Source: Sepiola atlantica
Taxonomy: Eukaryota > Mollusca > Cephalopoda > Sepiida > Sepiolidae
Length of the DNA stretch: 64,000 nt
Reading direction: 5' to 3'
NCBI GenBank assembly: GCA_963556195.1
Contig: OY744532.1
Span: 84,723,734-84,787,733, forward strand
Shown one piece after another: positions 1 to 12,779 of this stretch. Positions within the stretch are counted from its first letter, which is position 1; every line of letters begins with the position of its first letter. The notes under the pieces are model-generated. The model was not told the DNA's origin. It saw only the letters and a program-made list of their open reading frames with translations, and made no database searches. Both the position numbers and the translations under genes were made by a program.

Positions 1-371
1 GTTTAAGATTGGTTTGAAGAGTAACGTGTTAGAATACGATCAATGCGAGGTTAAAGAGAGTTTAAACTTCTGTATATAATAAGTCTTAATAGTCTTCAGT
101 ATGTGGTAAAAAAACGTTTGGGAAAGACCAGAAGAAACTGATTTAGGTAATTGAAGTAAATCGTTTTTATAATACTCAGTTGTTATCTAGGAAAGGTATG
201 GTTATTTAATAAGGGGGTTGTATAAGTAAGAAATTCGAATTACACTTCTTTCAATGCGCCTTTTAGGGCTCGGGAATCTTCATTTAGAATTTGGGGATTC
301 ATACAGGGGTATCTTGATCTCTTTTCGCCAGCCATGACTGAGTAGAAGTCTTAAGTAATTGTATTTCTGGA

Positions 372-610
372 ATCACCTGCACTGAGGATTGAACCTCCAA
401 TCTCCAGAACTGATTATAACACAGCACTTATATACATTACGCCACATATCACTTGGATTAAATAAAATGTTGTCTTCGGAATACTCTACAGATTCCCGAG
501 TTCGATATAAAGATTGCCAAGTTCAACAGTATACACCAGGGGGATATCAGCGGTTACATCACCCGAAAGGTTGTGAGAATAAGATCCAAGATCAGAACAG
601 TAGTCCGAAC
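372..610. repeat. Degenerate copy of a dispersed repeat with tRNA-like head and hammerhead-like tail
   Basis: The plus-strand part (about 430-610) matches the copies at 23.7 and 26.2 kb: a 'ggattaaataaa' segment, 'gattcccgagttcga', then 'cgaaaggttgtga' and 'gatcagaacagtagtccgaa'. The left end, read on the minus strand, holds GGTTCAATCC, a good pol III B-box, with TGGCGTAATG as a possible A-box about 57 bases upstream. The tRNA-like head therefore seems inverted relative to the body. It is the most diverged of the three copies and the GAAA core is mutated. The short ORFs here are not genes. Confidence 0.5.
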
Positions 611-779
611 AATCGAAATAATAAATAAATGCAATATTTATTTTTTGTAAATGTGAACACAGATGAAGGTTCATGTTCGCACATAAACAATATAAATGTT
701 TTTCTTAACTAAATAATTTTATAGGCGCGTGTTTAGTTCTTTTTTAATTCTACATTTCTTTATACATAAACACTTATAT

Positions 780-1430
780 AATACCTTTTTTATGATGTCA
801 AGAATACATATTTTGGTAACAATTGAACACTTAAGTATATCCGTTTAAATATCAAACTATAATAATTTAATTGAGAACTAAACATGTATGCATGTACGTT
901 TTTATATATTTAACAATATTTACTAGAAATGCTTGCCTTTTATATTAAACAATATACATGTTGTATAACTGGGCACGTATATATGCGATGGATATTTATA
1001 TACGTATTTCCATTTAGACTATTTAAATGTCTTATGATTAAGCACTTATATATATATGCGTATTTATATAGTAAATGAATATTAATATTTGTATCCATTA
1101 TCTAGTCGCGTGATTTCATATCAAACACTACTTACTTTCATTATAAATGGGCCCTTATGGCTATGAGTTTAAAGAGATTTAGTGTCTTTATAACTGGTTT
1201 CTTTAGTGGATGTGTACATATTAAACAATATTTACTTCATAACTTAATAGTTATGTTATGTGTGGATACATAGTAAATAATGTTTAGTTCATTTACGGAT
1301 AGCATTTTTCTGGCTGTGTAGATATTAAACAATGCTTTTTTCATAACCGAACACTGATTTAATGATATTAAAAACTTACCATGTATATGTATGTATTGCG
1401 TAGTCATGGGTTGCTTGAACCTGAGCGTGT
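780..1430. repeat. AT-rich degenerate tandem repeat (satellite), block 1
   Basis: A motif of roughly 60-100 bp recurs with heavy divergence: 'attaaacaatatttact', then 'cataactgaacacttat', then a 'tatgtgtttacata'-like stretch. Recognisable units begin near 905, 940, 1115, 1210, 1325 and 1365. The same motif returns at 3.14-3.56 and 4.5-4.7 kb, so this is one dispersed or once-contiguous satellite. No coding potential is seen. Confidence 0.5.
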
Positions 1431-1736
1431 TGTATGTACTCGTATGTGTACTGGGTTAAATTAAAGGACACATGTATTTCTTTTGGGTGGAGGTTTTACA
1501 CGCATGGGGAAGATACTCAGACATTTAAAAATTCAGAGAGAGATCTATATATAGTTATATACTTCACTAAGACAGATAGACAGACATTGGCCGCACTTAT
1601 TCTAGACTAGTGTATCATTCTGGTCGCACTCCTATCGGGCTTTGGGACAAAAACCTACATTTTGTGTCTCTTTTTTAGCTCTCTTCTGACTTGCGCCTGT
1701 AATTATGTGCTCTATTCCCTGTTTCCTTTGTTCCAG

Positions 1737-2015
1737 CTCGTTTGACTCGTTGGTCTAGTGGTCCCCATCGATTCGTTGTTTTGATACCTCATTATAATAC
1801 AGCTTCCTATTCCAGTAGCTTCTTTCCAAGAACTGCTAGCTTGTGGATTTTCATTCTTGCTGACTGTTTCCCTCCTAACTATAACCTTGGTCTTTTCAAG
1901 ACTAAGGTCAATAGGCATATTTGCGATAATCATCTTTCGTTCTTGTTAGCTTCTTACATCAAGCGGCTTCATGCCTTGTCTGGGGCGATTTCCATAAAAA
2001 AAATTTAAATGATCT
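1737..2015 (+). repeat. tRNA-derived SINE-like copy (tail shared with 28.6 kb)
   Basis: The left end, 'gactcgttggtctagtggt', resembles the 5' part of a proline-type tRNA including its A-box. The right end, 'tctggggcgatttcc' followed by an A-run and 'tttaaatgat', matches the minus-strand copy at 28,555-28,705, which reads 'tctggagcgatttcc'. The shared conceptual peptide LSGAIS(I/V)KKI merely reflects this conserved tail. tRNA-headed SINEs are well known from octopus and squid (OK, OR1, OR2 and Ceph-SINEs). Which family this is cannot be settled here. Confidence 0.55.
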
Positions 2016-3139
2016 CCAAATGAGTCATGTTTAAACTGAGACGCCCCCTCTCTCTTCTCTCGCATTGTGTATGCGTGCGTTCCTTTTACGTGAGTGCGTA
2101 TCCTTAAATTCTGTATGCATATGTGTGTGCGTGTGTTTATTCGCAAGTTCCTCTTACGTGAGTACTTGTTTAATGATTAATTTTCATTACGTGGGTTCAG
2201 TTGTACGCCTATTCATCAGTCTCTTTATTTCTGTTTCCAAAGCAACAAGCGACAAGCCCGAATGTCTATTTTAATATCAGGGTGAAATTTAATTTTCTCT
2301 CGCTATCGGTTTTTCCCCCTTCCGTCGATAAATGCCTACGTTAACTCGCTTCGTCTTTTCTTTCTCTGCGTGTTGTCGTTAACTTATATATAGAGAAAAT
2401 TATCAGATTTCTCTTAACTAGATGTCATTTTAGACACTTGCGAAAATAACGTATGTTATTAGAGGATAAATAAGTTAATCTAACAAACAGACATCCTTTG
2501 GGAACACTTGTCCTTACGGCTAGTTCAATTTTTCACAGTCTGACAGCATAATATTTTACCTCCGCCTGGCTTAGACTACACCACTGAACTGTAAAACCTT
2601 CGTTTCCTTGTCAACGTTAAAAAAGGACCCGTCATCGTCATCTCGCCTGACGTTTCGTTGTTTTTTGTTACCCCTTACTTTGGGGTTTGACCCTCGGTTC
2701 AATCTGTGTGATAATTCACCGGTGGAACGGATACCTTCTCCAACGTATTTGCCACTCTAACCTGCACTAAGCTCGACCCATGTCAACATTTATAATGGTT
2801 ACATTACTCTAATCTGACATATAACCATCCATCATGTAACAGCATAATTGGCAATATTTACTATTTCTAATAACCAATCAATGAAAAATGTACGTGTTAA
2901 CATATAGATAGGTCGAATGAAAAACGCGATAAATCCAACTTAAATTGAGATATTAAACAATAAAATGTCAAATATATCAAATCAAGACTCGGACAAAAAA
3001 TATTTTAATTGAAAGCAAATAAAATAATGCCGATATCACATTACGTTAAACATGATGGGGGGTACTGTCGAAATGCACCATTTTTGTGTGATAGTTTTGC
3101 AATTTTTAAAATGGCGTTTATCGCGGTGTGCATTCGAAC
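2016..3139. other. Unique AT-rich DNA, no feature recognised
   Basis: No ORF with family resemblance and no repeat structure were found. A TATATA-containing stretch near 2,385 is not convincing as a promoter. Confidence 0.4.
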
Positions 3140-3593
<454 letters not shown>

Positions 3594-3877
3594 CTATTAT
3601 ACAATCGTGTGTTGTTCGGACGTACGCGTGTCTTCGTTGATTTTACTTCGATCAATTGTACTGTACACAGGTCTTCCTTTCCGATAGAGGATTTATTCGC
3701 ACGATGAACTTACACATCATTCACAAAGAGAAGAAAGGGAAAAGAAATTAGGGGAAGACAGACATATATAATTATACACTTGACGAGAATAAGAGTACGC
3801 AGACCTCTCTAGCGGAACTGACGTAAGATCCAAACTTCCGCTTATTTGCGAAGATCACACTTCAGAGAAAATCCCCA

Positions 3878-4388
3878 CTAATTAATACGGATCATCTTTC
3901 AATAGAGCTCTCGCTTGACCTAGACGCTGAGCAATGCTCATTTTCTTCCATTCGATAAAAGACTCAAGGAGTTGTCGCACATGGTCGGGAAACCCATGAA
4001 CAAGGGCGGTTTTGAGGCCTCAATCTGTCATACCATCGAATGGTACGGAACGCTTCCGCAAGTCCGACAGAAATAAAAATATCTACGGTTTCACCCTGGT
4101 GCAAGCGGCGCACGAAAAACAGCACATACGAGGCATGGGACTCCAGGGCGAACGTTGTAAATACAGATTCTTTTATTGAAGCATAGTCCCTCCTGTTTTC
4201 TTCAGTCAATTCCTGATAATAAAGGCGACGCTTGTCCAACGCCTATAGATGATGCATTCCGTCTTCTTCTTTACAGAGCACAGCCGACACAAAAGCTCAA
4301 CCGTCTCAATCAATTCAATTAGTGATTCACTAGGGTCCGGCCGATTAAACCCCTGTAAATGCTTCACATCGATCCTGCCTGCCATCAT
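3878..4388 (-). pseudogene. gag: Broken retrotransposon Gag (capsid) fragment
   Basis: The minus strand encodes a capsid-like protein related to the intact Gag at 41.1-41.8 kb, in three frame segments. The start, 4,388 to about 4,206, has GFNRPDPSESLIELIETVE and LCRLC, matching the GSPSGPSVVEWWEKAERVCRLC part of the intact Gag. The middle, 4,239 to about 4,000, has RRLHQGETVDIF, matching ERRLGLDETVDVY. The end, to about 3,878, has GLKTALVHGFPDHVRQLLES and QARALLKDD, matching FLTGLPDGASRLLRASS and ARNILKED. At least two frameshifts separate them. No zinc knuckle or pol follows, so this is a truncated, decayed relative and not a copy of the 38-42 kb element. Confidence 0.7.
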
Positions 4389-4504
4389 GACACCGTGATA
4401 GCATTAAGAAAGCAACGCGCAAAACCAAAAAACTCCGAAGCAGTCACTCATTTCACAAGTTATTTTCTTTCGCTGATCCGTCATTCTTAGGTCATCATAA
4501 TGTA

Positions 4505-4671
4505 TCATATGTATGGTTTTCTTTCATATGAAACATTTACTTTCTCCATAATTTAACACTATTATGTTATTGCGTGTTAACACTTACAACAAGTTTATTT
4601 CTTCATAAATGAACACGTATGTGTAAGCATTTGTAAATGCTTCACAATATTAATTTTTATGACTGAACACC

Positions 4672-4680
<9 letters not shown>
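4505..4680. repeat. Satellite block 3
   Basis: 'catataatttaacactattatg' and 'ttcataaatgaacacgtatgtg' are further diverged units of the satellite seen at 0.8 and 3.1 kb. Confidence 0.4.
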
Positions 4681-4976
<296 letters not shown>

Positions 4977-5143
4977 GTAGTAAGTTTGTGAAAGACTGTG
5001 GGCAATGTAAATTCCGGGTAAGATGCAAGTTGTAAGGAACAAAAACAATAAATCGAATACGAAATATGACTTACTATTTATTTTTCCTAAAATCTTACAT
5101 AACAGCAAGAGTGTTTTTAAAAATCACTATTTGATATTAGTAG

Positions 5144-5266
5144 AAAAGAGATTTCCCTTTGTCAAAAATAATTAAACCAGAAGAAACATTTATCCGACTG
5201 TGCAGAGAATCCTACGAAACAAAATGGCTCCCATATGTAGAACCGCAGCGAAAACAGTCTCGCAGG
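5144..5266 (+). CDS. Possible internal exon of unknown gene
   Basis: An open stretch of about 41 codons contains KRDFPLSKIIKPEETFIRLC followed by a charged segment with WLPYVEPQRKQSR. Its composition is unlike the surrounding AT-rich translations. It is preceded by an AG (5,142-5,143) and followed by a plausible donor, GGTATGT, at 5,266-5,272. The ORF continues to 5,575 only by running into (TTTTA)n low-complexity DNA. No family is recognised. It could be a real host exon or retroelement debris; no partner exons were identified. Confidence 0.25.
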
Positions 5267-5380
5267 GTATGTAAATTAAATTTTGTTTTAAGGTTATGTT
5301 ACATATATGATTTGATGTTCAAAAATATTTGTGTAATGTTGGTTAAGTGTATGGTGCTCGATAAACTGTTAGTTTTAATA

Positions 5381-5480
5381 ATAGATATATATATATATAT
5401 TTTTTTTATTTATTTATTTTATTTATTTTATTTATTTTATTTATTTTATTTATTTTATTTTATTTTTTATTTTTATTTTA
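5381..5480. repeat. (TA)n and (TTTTA)n simple repeat
   Basis: A short (TA)n tract leads into a TTTATTTTA-type pentanucleotide run. The Phe/Tyr/Leu-rich ORF over it is an artefact. Confidence 0.8.
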
Positions 5481-5784
5481 TTAAGTTTATATTTGATTAT
5501 TTACTTTTATTTCAGTGTGTTTTATCTTCATATTTTTTATTTTTTATCTTTCGTATTTTAAGAATTTTAATATAAAGTAATGTAATTAATCTCTCATTTT
5601 AAATATTCTAGATTTATTAAATTTATTGATTATCATCTATTTAAGAAGTGTTACTAATTGTGAGTTTCGTCAAGTAAGTTTATCGAATTAACTTGATATG
5701 TTTACTATAAGATAAAGGGGAATAACTCTGTTATGCGAATTCATTTATTTTATGGATTCTTTAGGTGGAAATCTCTATAACAAT

Positions 5785-6008
5785 ATTAGTATATATATAT
5801 ATATATATATAAAATATATATACACATACATGCATATATACATATATATATAAATATGTATGTATTATTGTTTGTGTAATTGTTTATTTATATATTCTTC
5901 ATTTTCATCGTGTTTACATATTTTTTATTATTATTATTTTATTTTTATATTTTTTTTTATATTAATTTATTATTTATTTATTCATTATTATATATATATA
6001 TATATATA

Positions 6009-6053
<45 letters not shown>

Positions 6054-6082
6054 ATGTATGTATGTATGTATGTATGTATTTA
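5785..6082. repeat. Compound microsatellite (TA)n-(TCTG)n-(TATG)n
   Basis: TA-rich tracts at 5,791-5,850 and 5,987-6,009 are followed by about eleven TCTG units (6,010-6,052) and about seven TATG units to 6,079. A conceptual CLSVCLSV / CMYVCMYV peptide covers it. AT-rich spacer lies between the tracts. Confidence 0.9.
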
Positions 6083-6286
6083 ATACAGAAAATCAGTACA
6101 ACACCAGTACCGTTAGATTCGAGTTCCAAAGGGGTCCTACATTCCAAACTTTCTTTCCGAACTCGAAACCCACGATACTGATGCTGTACTGATGTTCTGT
6201 ATCAAATAAAAAAGTAAATATTTAAGTTCTTAATTTTGAATTTGAATCTCTCAATGAATCGATAACTCTGCCTGTTTTTCTATATT

Positions 6287-6289
<3 letters not shown>

Positions 6290-6343
<54 letters not shown>

Positions 6344-6520
6344 GTATATGTAAATTTTATATAATTTTATGTATAGGATTAACTACATACTTAACTAATC
6401 GTGATGAATTTAAGACCGCAGTTTCTAAAATATCACTGATCGCTCACTACACACTACCTTACATTCTGACATCTATGTGAAAAGTATTTATCATAGACAT
6501 TTTTCAATGCGGAGTTAAGT

Positions 6521-6580
<60 letters not shown>
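6290..6580. repeat. Two (TA)n arrays
   Basis: Uninterrupted TA runs at about 6,290-6,341 and 6,522-6,580 are separated by about 180 bp of unique sequence. The second directly borders the minisatellite that follows. Confidence 0.85.
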
Positions 6581-6582
<2 letters not shown>

Positions 6583-6584
6583 CG

Positions 6585-8665
6585 TGTATTCATTTAATTT
6601 GGTATTTTAGTGTATTAATTAAGTTAAGTTTAGTGTATTAATTTAATTTCGTAGTTTAGTGTATTAATTTAGTGTATTTTAGTGTGTTGATCTAGTGTAT
6701 TTAGTGTATTAATTTAGTGTATTTTAGTGTATTAATTTAATTCTGTATTTTAGCGTATTAATTTAGTGCATTTTTGTTTATTAATTTCATTTTGTATTTC
6801 AGTGTATTAATTTAGTGCATTTTTGTTTATTAATTTCAATTCAGTTTATTAATTTAATTTTGTATTTTAGTGTATTAATTTAGTGCATTTTTGTTTATTA
6901 ATTTCAATTCAGTTTAATTATTAAATTTTGTATTTTAGTGTATTAATTTAGTGCATTTTTGTTTATTAATTTCATTTTGTATTTCAGTGTATTAATTTGG
7001 TGCATTGTAGTTTATTAATTTGATGTATGTTAGTGTATTAATTCAATTTAGTGAATTTTAGTGTATTAATGTCATGTATTTTAGTGTTTTAATTTAATTC
7101 AGTGTACTTTAGTGTATTAATTTACTGTGTTTTCGATACTTATTTAATTTCGTGTATTTTAGTATATTAATTTAATTTTGTCTTTCAGTCCATTAATTTA
7201 ATTCAGTGTATTTTGTGTATGAATTTAGTGTAATTTAGTTTATTTATTTAATGTGTTTTGGTGTATTAATTTAATTCAGTGTATTTTAATGTGTTAAATA
7301 AGCGTGTTTTTGCTTATTGATTTAGTATTGTATTTTAGTGTATTAATTTAGTGTATTTTAGTGTATTAAGTAAGTGTATTTTACTGTATTACTTTGATTT
7401 TGTACTGTTGTGTATTTATTTAGTGTATTTCAGTGTATTAAGTTAGTGTATTGTCGTGTAATAATTAAATGTTGTATTTAGTGTGATAATTTAAGTGTAT
7501 TTTAGTGTATTCATTGAATTTGGTATTTCAGTGTATTAATTAAATTTTGTATGTAAGTGTATTAATTTAATTTTGTGTAGAGTATTAATTTAGTGCATTT
7601 TTTTTAGTAATTTAATTTTGTATTTTAGTGTATTAATTTAGGTGCATTTTTATTTATAATTTAATTATGCATTTCAGTGTATTAATTTAGCGTATTTTAG
7701 TGTATTAATTTAGCGTATTTAGTGTATTAATTTAGCGTATTTTAGTTTATTAATTTAGTCAATTTTACTGTACCAATTTCATTTTGTGTTTAATTGTATT
7801 TATTTAGTGCATTTTAGTGTATTAATTTAGTGTAGTGTAGTCTAATAATAACATTTATTTTTAGTGTATTAATTTTATTTTGTATTTTAGTGTATTAATT
7901 TAATTAGGTATATTTTATTGTATCAATTTTAGTGTATTTTTGTGTATTAATTTATTTCAGTGTATTGTAGTGTATTAATTAAGTGTATTGTAGTTTATTA
8001 ATTGAATGTTGTGTTTTTGTGTATTAATTTAGTGTATGTTAGTGTATTAATTCATTTCAGTGTATTATAGTCTATTAATTTAGTGTATTTTAGTTTCTTA
8101 ATTTAATTTTGTATTTTAGTGTATTAATTTACTTCATTTTAGTGTATTAATTTAGTGTAGTTAAGTGTATTACTTTATTTCAGTGTATTGTAATGTATTA
8201 ATTTAGTGTATTTTAGTTTCTTGATTTAATTTTGTATTTTAGTGTATTAATTTAGTGTATTTTAGTTTATCAATTTAATTTTGTGTTTTAGTGTATTAAT
8301 TTAATTCAGTGTATTTTAGTGTATTAATTTAGTGTATTTTTGTATATTAATTTTGTGCATTTTTTTATTAATTTAATTTTGTAGTTTAGTGTTTAATTTA
8401 GCGTAATTTAGTTTATTAATTTAATGTGTTTTAGTGTATTAATTTTATTCAGTGTATTTTAGTGTATTACTTTAATGTATTTTAGTGTATTAATTTAATT
8501 TTGTACGTTTTTATATGGATTTAGTGCATCTCAGTGTATTAATTTAGTGTATTTCAGTGTAATAATTAAATTTTGTAATTTAGTATATTAATTAAATGTA
8601 TTTTAGTGTATTAATTAAATTGTGTATGTTAGTGTATTAATTCAATTTGTATTTAATGGTAATCA
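6585..8665. repeat. 2.1-kb degenerate minisatellite, unit about 20-24 bp
   Basis: Roughly 90 diverged copies of a unit like 'ttttagtgtattaattta' run head-to-tail, with variants carrying 'gtgcatttttgttt', 'attcagtg' and 'attttgta'. Higher-order repeats are visible: the combination 'tagtgcatttttgtttattaatttca' recurs several times between 6,760 and 7,000. No open reading frame survives. It begins next to a (TA)n array and ends near 8,660 in unique DNA. Confidence 0.9.
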
Positions 8666-10990
8666 TTTCTTTTATAAGTCCGACTGCGATACAACATTTT
8701 GCTTAGATAATTTGACTATTTTATTGTGTTTATAACTGGAAACATATGTATGTGTTTATGTATTTGTTTTATAGCTCGGGGTTTCGCAAACAAATAAACA
8801 AAAACACAACTTTATAAAGAATGTATGTGGTTGTTTTCTGAAAGTGTTTGCTGTGTTTTAAAGAATCGTTAAATTATATATTTTCATTATATAGTAGAAG
8901 GATGCCTTTAGTTTAAGGTTTGGTAAAAAGAGGCAAATAATTTGTGTAGCAAACATTACACACTATACTGCTTTGTCGCTTTTCACGTTCCATTACAATC
9001 CGTTAGTCTGCCTCTATTCTTTATTATTATAACGCACACAGACGCGTAGTGTGATTAGGGATGTCTCCTTGTGAGTTAGTAATCAGAATTGGTTCCGGAT
9101 ACTGTGACCTGACGTATAACACATTCCTAAAAAGTACATATTTGTTATATAAAACACTTAGATTCTATAAACTCTCCTACATCTGGATCTATTAACAAAT
9201 AACTGTTTAATATGTTTATACATTTAAATGCATTCCTATTTTATATATAAAATAAAATAAAATTATTTCTCTAGTTTTGATAATCTATATGGATGAAAAG
9301 TTATAGCCTATTCTATTAAGGACATATTATCCTAGCAAACATCTGTAAGATTGGAATTAGGATAACATTCTTCAAAAGTATATTAGGATTTATGTACCTT
9401 ACTGGCGTCTGATACTTGTTTACATAAGTAAAAAAGAACGAAGAAGTACATGTTCGTTCTTGTGATTACATATTCTAATATATTTACGTTGTTTATCATG
9501 TGGCATCGTAATCCATCGTTGACTACAGGCAGGATAATTATAATTCTCTTCTCCTTCCATTAAGTACACCTCTTCAATAGTCATGTACTTCTTTAATATG
9601 ATATTTATATTCATTTTATGCCATATGCATGTTATCTATGATTGAATCTTTTGTAATATGATCGTCCACTAAAGCGCCATACGCCATAAAATAACCTTGT
9701 ATGAATAAAACACGGGATGTCATGCATAAAAGGGGAATGGTGTACAATAATGGTTAACTGATAGTGAAAATAGCATTGCTGATATCTGACCGGAGAATGT
9801 TTGAAAACGCCTCGTCATTATATGGCGTGTGTGTGCGACGAAAATAACACGCGTGAACGCATATTTATCGTAGCAGGTTCTTCTTTTATTCGACATATTT
9901 ATGGCTCATGAGAATAAAAATGTTGTCTTAACAACTGTCGTATTTATGTCATTGTTTCTATGACTAACGTTATTATAATTGTCTTATAAGTATATTATTT
10001 TTAATTACTTTTACAAAATAATACTAATTTTGTTCTCATCTTGATTGTTGTATTCGCATCGTATTTTGACGATTAAAACTATGATCTTCTTACACAAATT
10101 GCGTAACTTCTTGTCAAACGCTTGGACCTGGACAGAATTTTGAACTCAATCTTTTGAATCTACAGGTGTATATTATTCTTTGTCTGTGTCATAAATGATC
10201 TGGTATACGTGTTAGTTTTTAGTATGTTCAGTAATTATTGCATGGAGTAAAGATTGAAGCTTCACACTTCAGAAGACTATATCTGATAATTTTTAATATA
10301 ACAACCAAGATTACTATTTTAAATGATAAAAATATTACAAATGATCAAACATCGTCAGAAAATGTAAAACTAGAATAATTACTGTTGAATATTAATTGAT
10401 GTATGTATTAGTTACAGTAGATCCTACGACACAGAAATTCTTGTTGAATTGAGTGCTCCACGATTTACTTAAACTGGCGAGTTCGTTTGTTGGGAGATCA
10501 CATCCACCAAGCTGCTTCCTCTGACTTCACCGTAACTATAAGGTGGCTCTCAGGTGCTATGCCTCGCCAGCCAACAGCCCGTGATATTCCCTGGCACCGG
10601 TTATTTTGTATATTACCATCTGAAAAAACCTGCCTACGAAATTTTAAACTACTCCTCAAACAAAACTTATCAGTAATGTTTACTAAAAACTATACATTTC
10701 TCTTGACTTTACTGTGAAACGCGCGTAAGATATAGACTAGGTATTCAATTTGAAAGAAAACTTGATTTGTGAGACGAAGATAGATACAGGTATTCATCGA
10801 AATATGAACATATACGAATTGTAAGAATACATGAACATTATGGTTGGAGATTGATTGTTCCTAGTGTCATTATAGTGCCACTGTAAAGTGTGTATGCTCT
10901 GAAGCCTGCACTACAAATTCATTGGTATTGCAAATTGAAAGATTTTCGAATATTATAAAGAGTATATACTATATATCTTTTATAAGAACT
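8666..10990. other. Unique AT-rich DNA, no gene recognised
   Basis: Scattered ORFs under 80 codons lack recognisable motifs. A slightly more GC-rich patch at 10,470-10,640 has a short open frame (10,487-10,717) with no known family. One further 'tgtttataactgg' satellite-like motif occurs near 8,730. Confidence 0.35.
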
Positions 10991-10991
10991 A

Positions 10992-10997
<6 letters not shown>

Positions 10998-11034
<37 letters not shown>

Positions 11035-11059
11035 GAGAGAGAGAGAAAGGGGGGGGGGT
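10998..11059. repeat. (TA)n(GA)nGn compound microsatellite
   Basis: A TA run to 11,030 is followed by GAGAGA and a G9 homopolymer at about 11,050. Confidence 0.85.
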
Positions 11060-11344
11060 TTAGAACAATGCTCGAATAATGAAAATGTGTCTACTTTGAG
11101 GAGTAAGACAAAAACAAGTGATATAACTTAATATATTTTTTCAAGAAAGTTCAATATTTTCTTTTCCTATATAGCAAATGTTACTTTATCAGGTATGATT
11201 TCAACACTGTGAGGTAATGTGTGTGACCGTGTCTCATAATATATTTCGAGGAAGACCTCTTACTCAAATGGTGGGTGGTCTTAATCTCAAAAAAAAAAAT
11301 ATACATATTCATATACAAAGACAAGCCAATAAACAATGTTACTT

Positions 11345-11461
11345 TTATTAATCGACGCTTTGATTATTACAGTTAAGTCCGACGTACTAGTATTTCGTCA
11401 AAGCGAAACTCTGAACATCTAGCTAGATAACATATTCAATAAAAGTTAAACACGATCGCAT

Positions 11462-11529
<68 letters not shown>

Positions 11530-11950
11530 GGATAGAGAGAGAGAAATAGACGTAAAGGCATACTCATCTGAATGTCTGAATGTAATACAATAGAAAATTA
11601 CAAAATATAACACGATTATGAATCTTAGAAAGTAAAAATAGAAAATGCATGTGATCCACACACACCCATAAAGAGGCAATACACTAAACAAATCAAGCAA
11701 AGGGAACGGTTATCAATCACCGCTTTGTTTATTTCGATTAGCTCTACGCCATTACACTCCTATCAGTGAGAAACTCTGAGCAACTATCAAGATAAAATAA
11801 CTGTTTACTTACGCACATATCGTCGTAAAGGCATATCCATTCGAATAGCATCCGATAGAAAATCACGAAATATACTAGTACATAAAAACATGTACATTCG
11901 ATTGGCACGCGCATAAAACACATGTGACTTAATGTGTGTGAATAAGTTAT
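11345..11950. repeat. Diverged tandem duplication of about 350 bp split by a microsatellite
   Basis: Segment A (11,345-11,690) and segment B (11,715-11,950) share ordered landmarks: 'cgctttg', 'gaaactctga', 'cgtaaaggcatac/t', 'aatagaaaat' and 'catgtga'. Segment A contains an (AC)n(TA)n(GA)n insertion at 11,461-11,545 that B lacks. The antisense Leu/Ser and Tyr/Ile ORFs here are repeat artefacts. Confidence 0.5.
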
Positions 11951-12545
11951 AGAATTAAAGTGACCTATCACGATTTATATTCTAACAGATTGCTACAACT
12001 TAAAGGTCATTTGCATTTTTGGATCTGTTTCAATTTATTCAATAAATATTAACTTTAAGTAATAAAATATATCTATAAGCGTAAAACGTATATATTTTTG
12101 TTTGAGAAAACGTCACTATTTCTCATCGCAAGAGATATGTCATTTGAACGAATATCTGATGCCTACAAACATTCTTCATAAAGAAGTAAGACGTTTAATT
12201 AATGACTGCTTTAATAACTGTGAGGTTAGTTCATCTCCTTAGATTCCCTGAGTTGTTGGTTAGTTAGTAATTACAAAAAACACAGTGACAATGTCATCAC
12301 ATGCACTTTCATCGTCTGATCTTTGTCTTATTTACTCTTTTATTTTCGCTCTGTTGTTAGGTTAACCCCATGTTCCACAGTATATCTTAGGGAACTTACT
12401 ATTATCACCTATTTTCTTCTCTATCTAACGTATGGGATGGGGCATACTCTTTCAGTAAGGCATCATCGTTGAACTCGCAGATTTATTTTATTTTCTGCCA
12501 AACCAAATTATTAATGGCTGATGCGATACTGATTTTAAGTTATAC

Positions 12546-12773
12546 CATCCTAAACCTAATCCTAACCCTAAGCCTAGCCTCTAACGCTAATTATAATCCT
12601 CACCCTAACCCTAACCCTAAAACTAATCCTAATCCTAATTCTAACCCTAACTCTTACCCGAATCCTAACTCTAACCTTTACCTTAAACCCCGAACCCTAA
12701 CCCAAACCTCTAACGCTTACACTAACGTTAACCCTCACGCTAAACCTGACCCTAACCCTAACCCTAACACTAG
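12546..12773 (-). repeat. Interstitial telomere-like (TTAGGG)n block, degenerate
   Basis: The plus strand reads as imperfect CCCTAA hexamers over about 228 bp, with short perfect runs at about 12,602-12,620 and 12,749-12,768 and variants such as cctaat, tctaac and cgctaa. TTAGGG is the usual telomeric unit of molluscs and vertebrates. The Asn/Pro-rich ORF across it is simply the hexamer translated. Confidence 0.85.
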
Positions 12774-12779
12774 CCGATA

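Noticed and set aside
5159..5575. 138-codon ORF taken as one gene
   Set aside because: Beyond about 5,270 it is (TA)n and (TTTTA)n low complexity; only the first 41 codons could be real.
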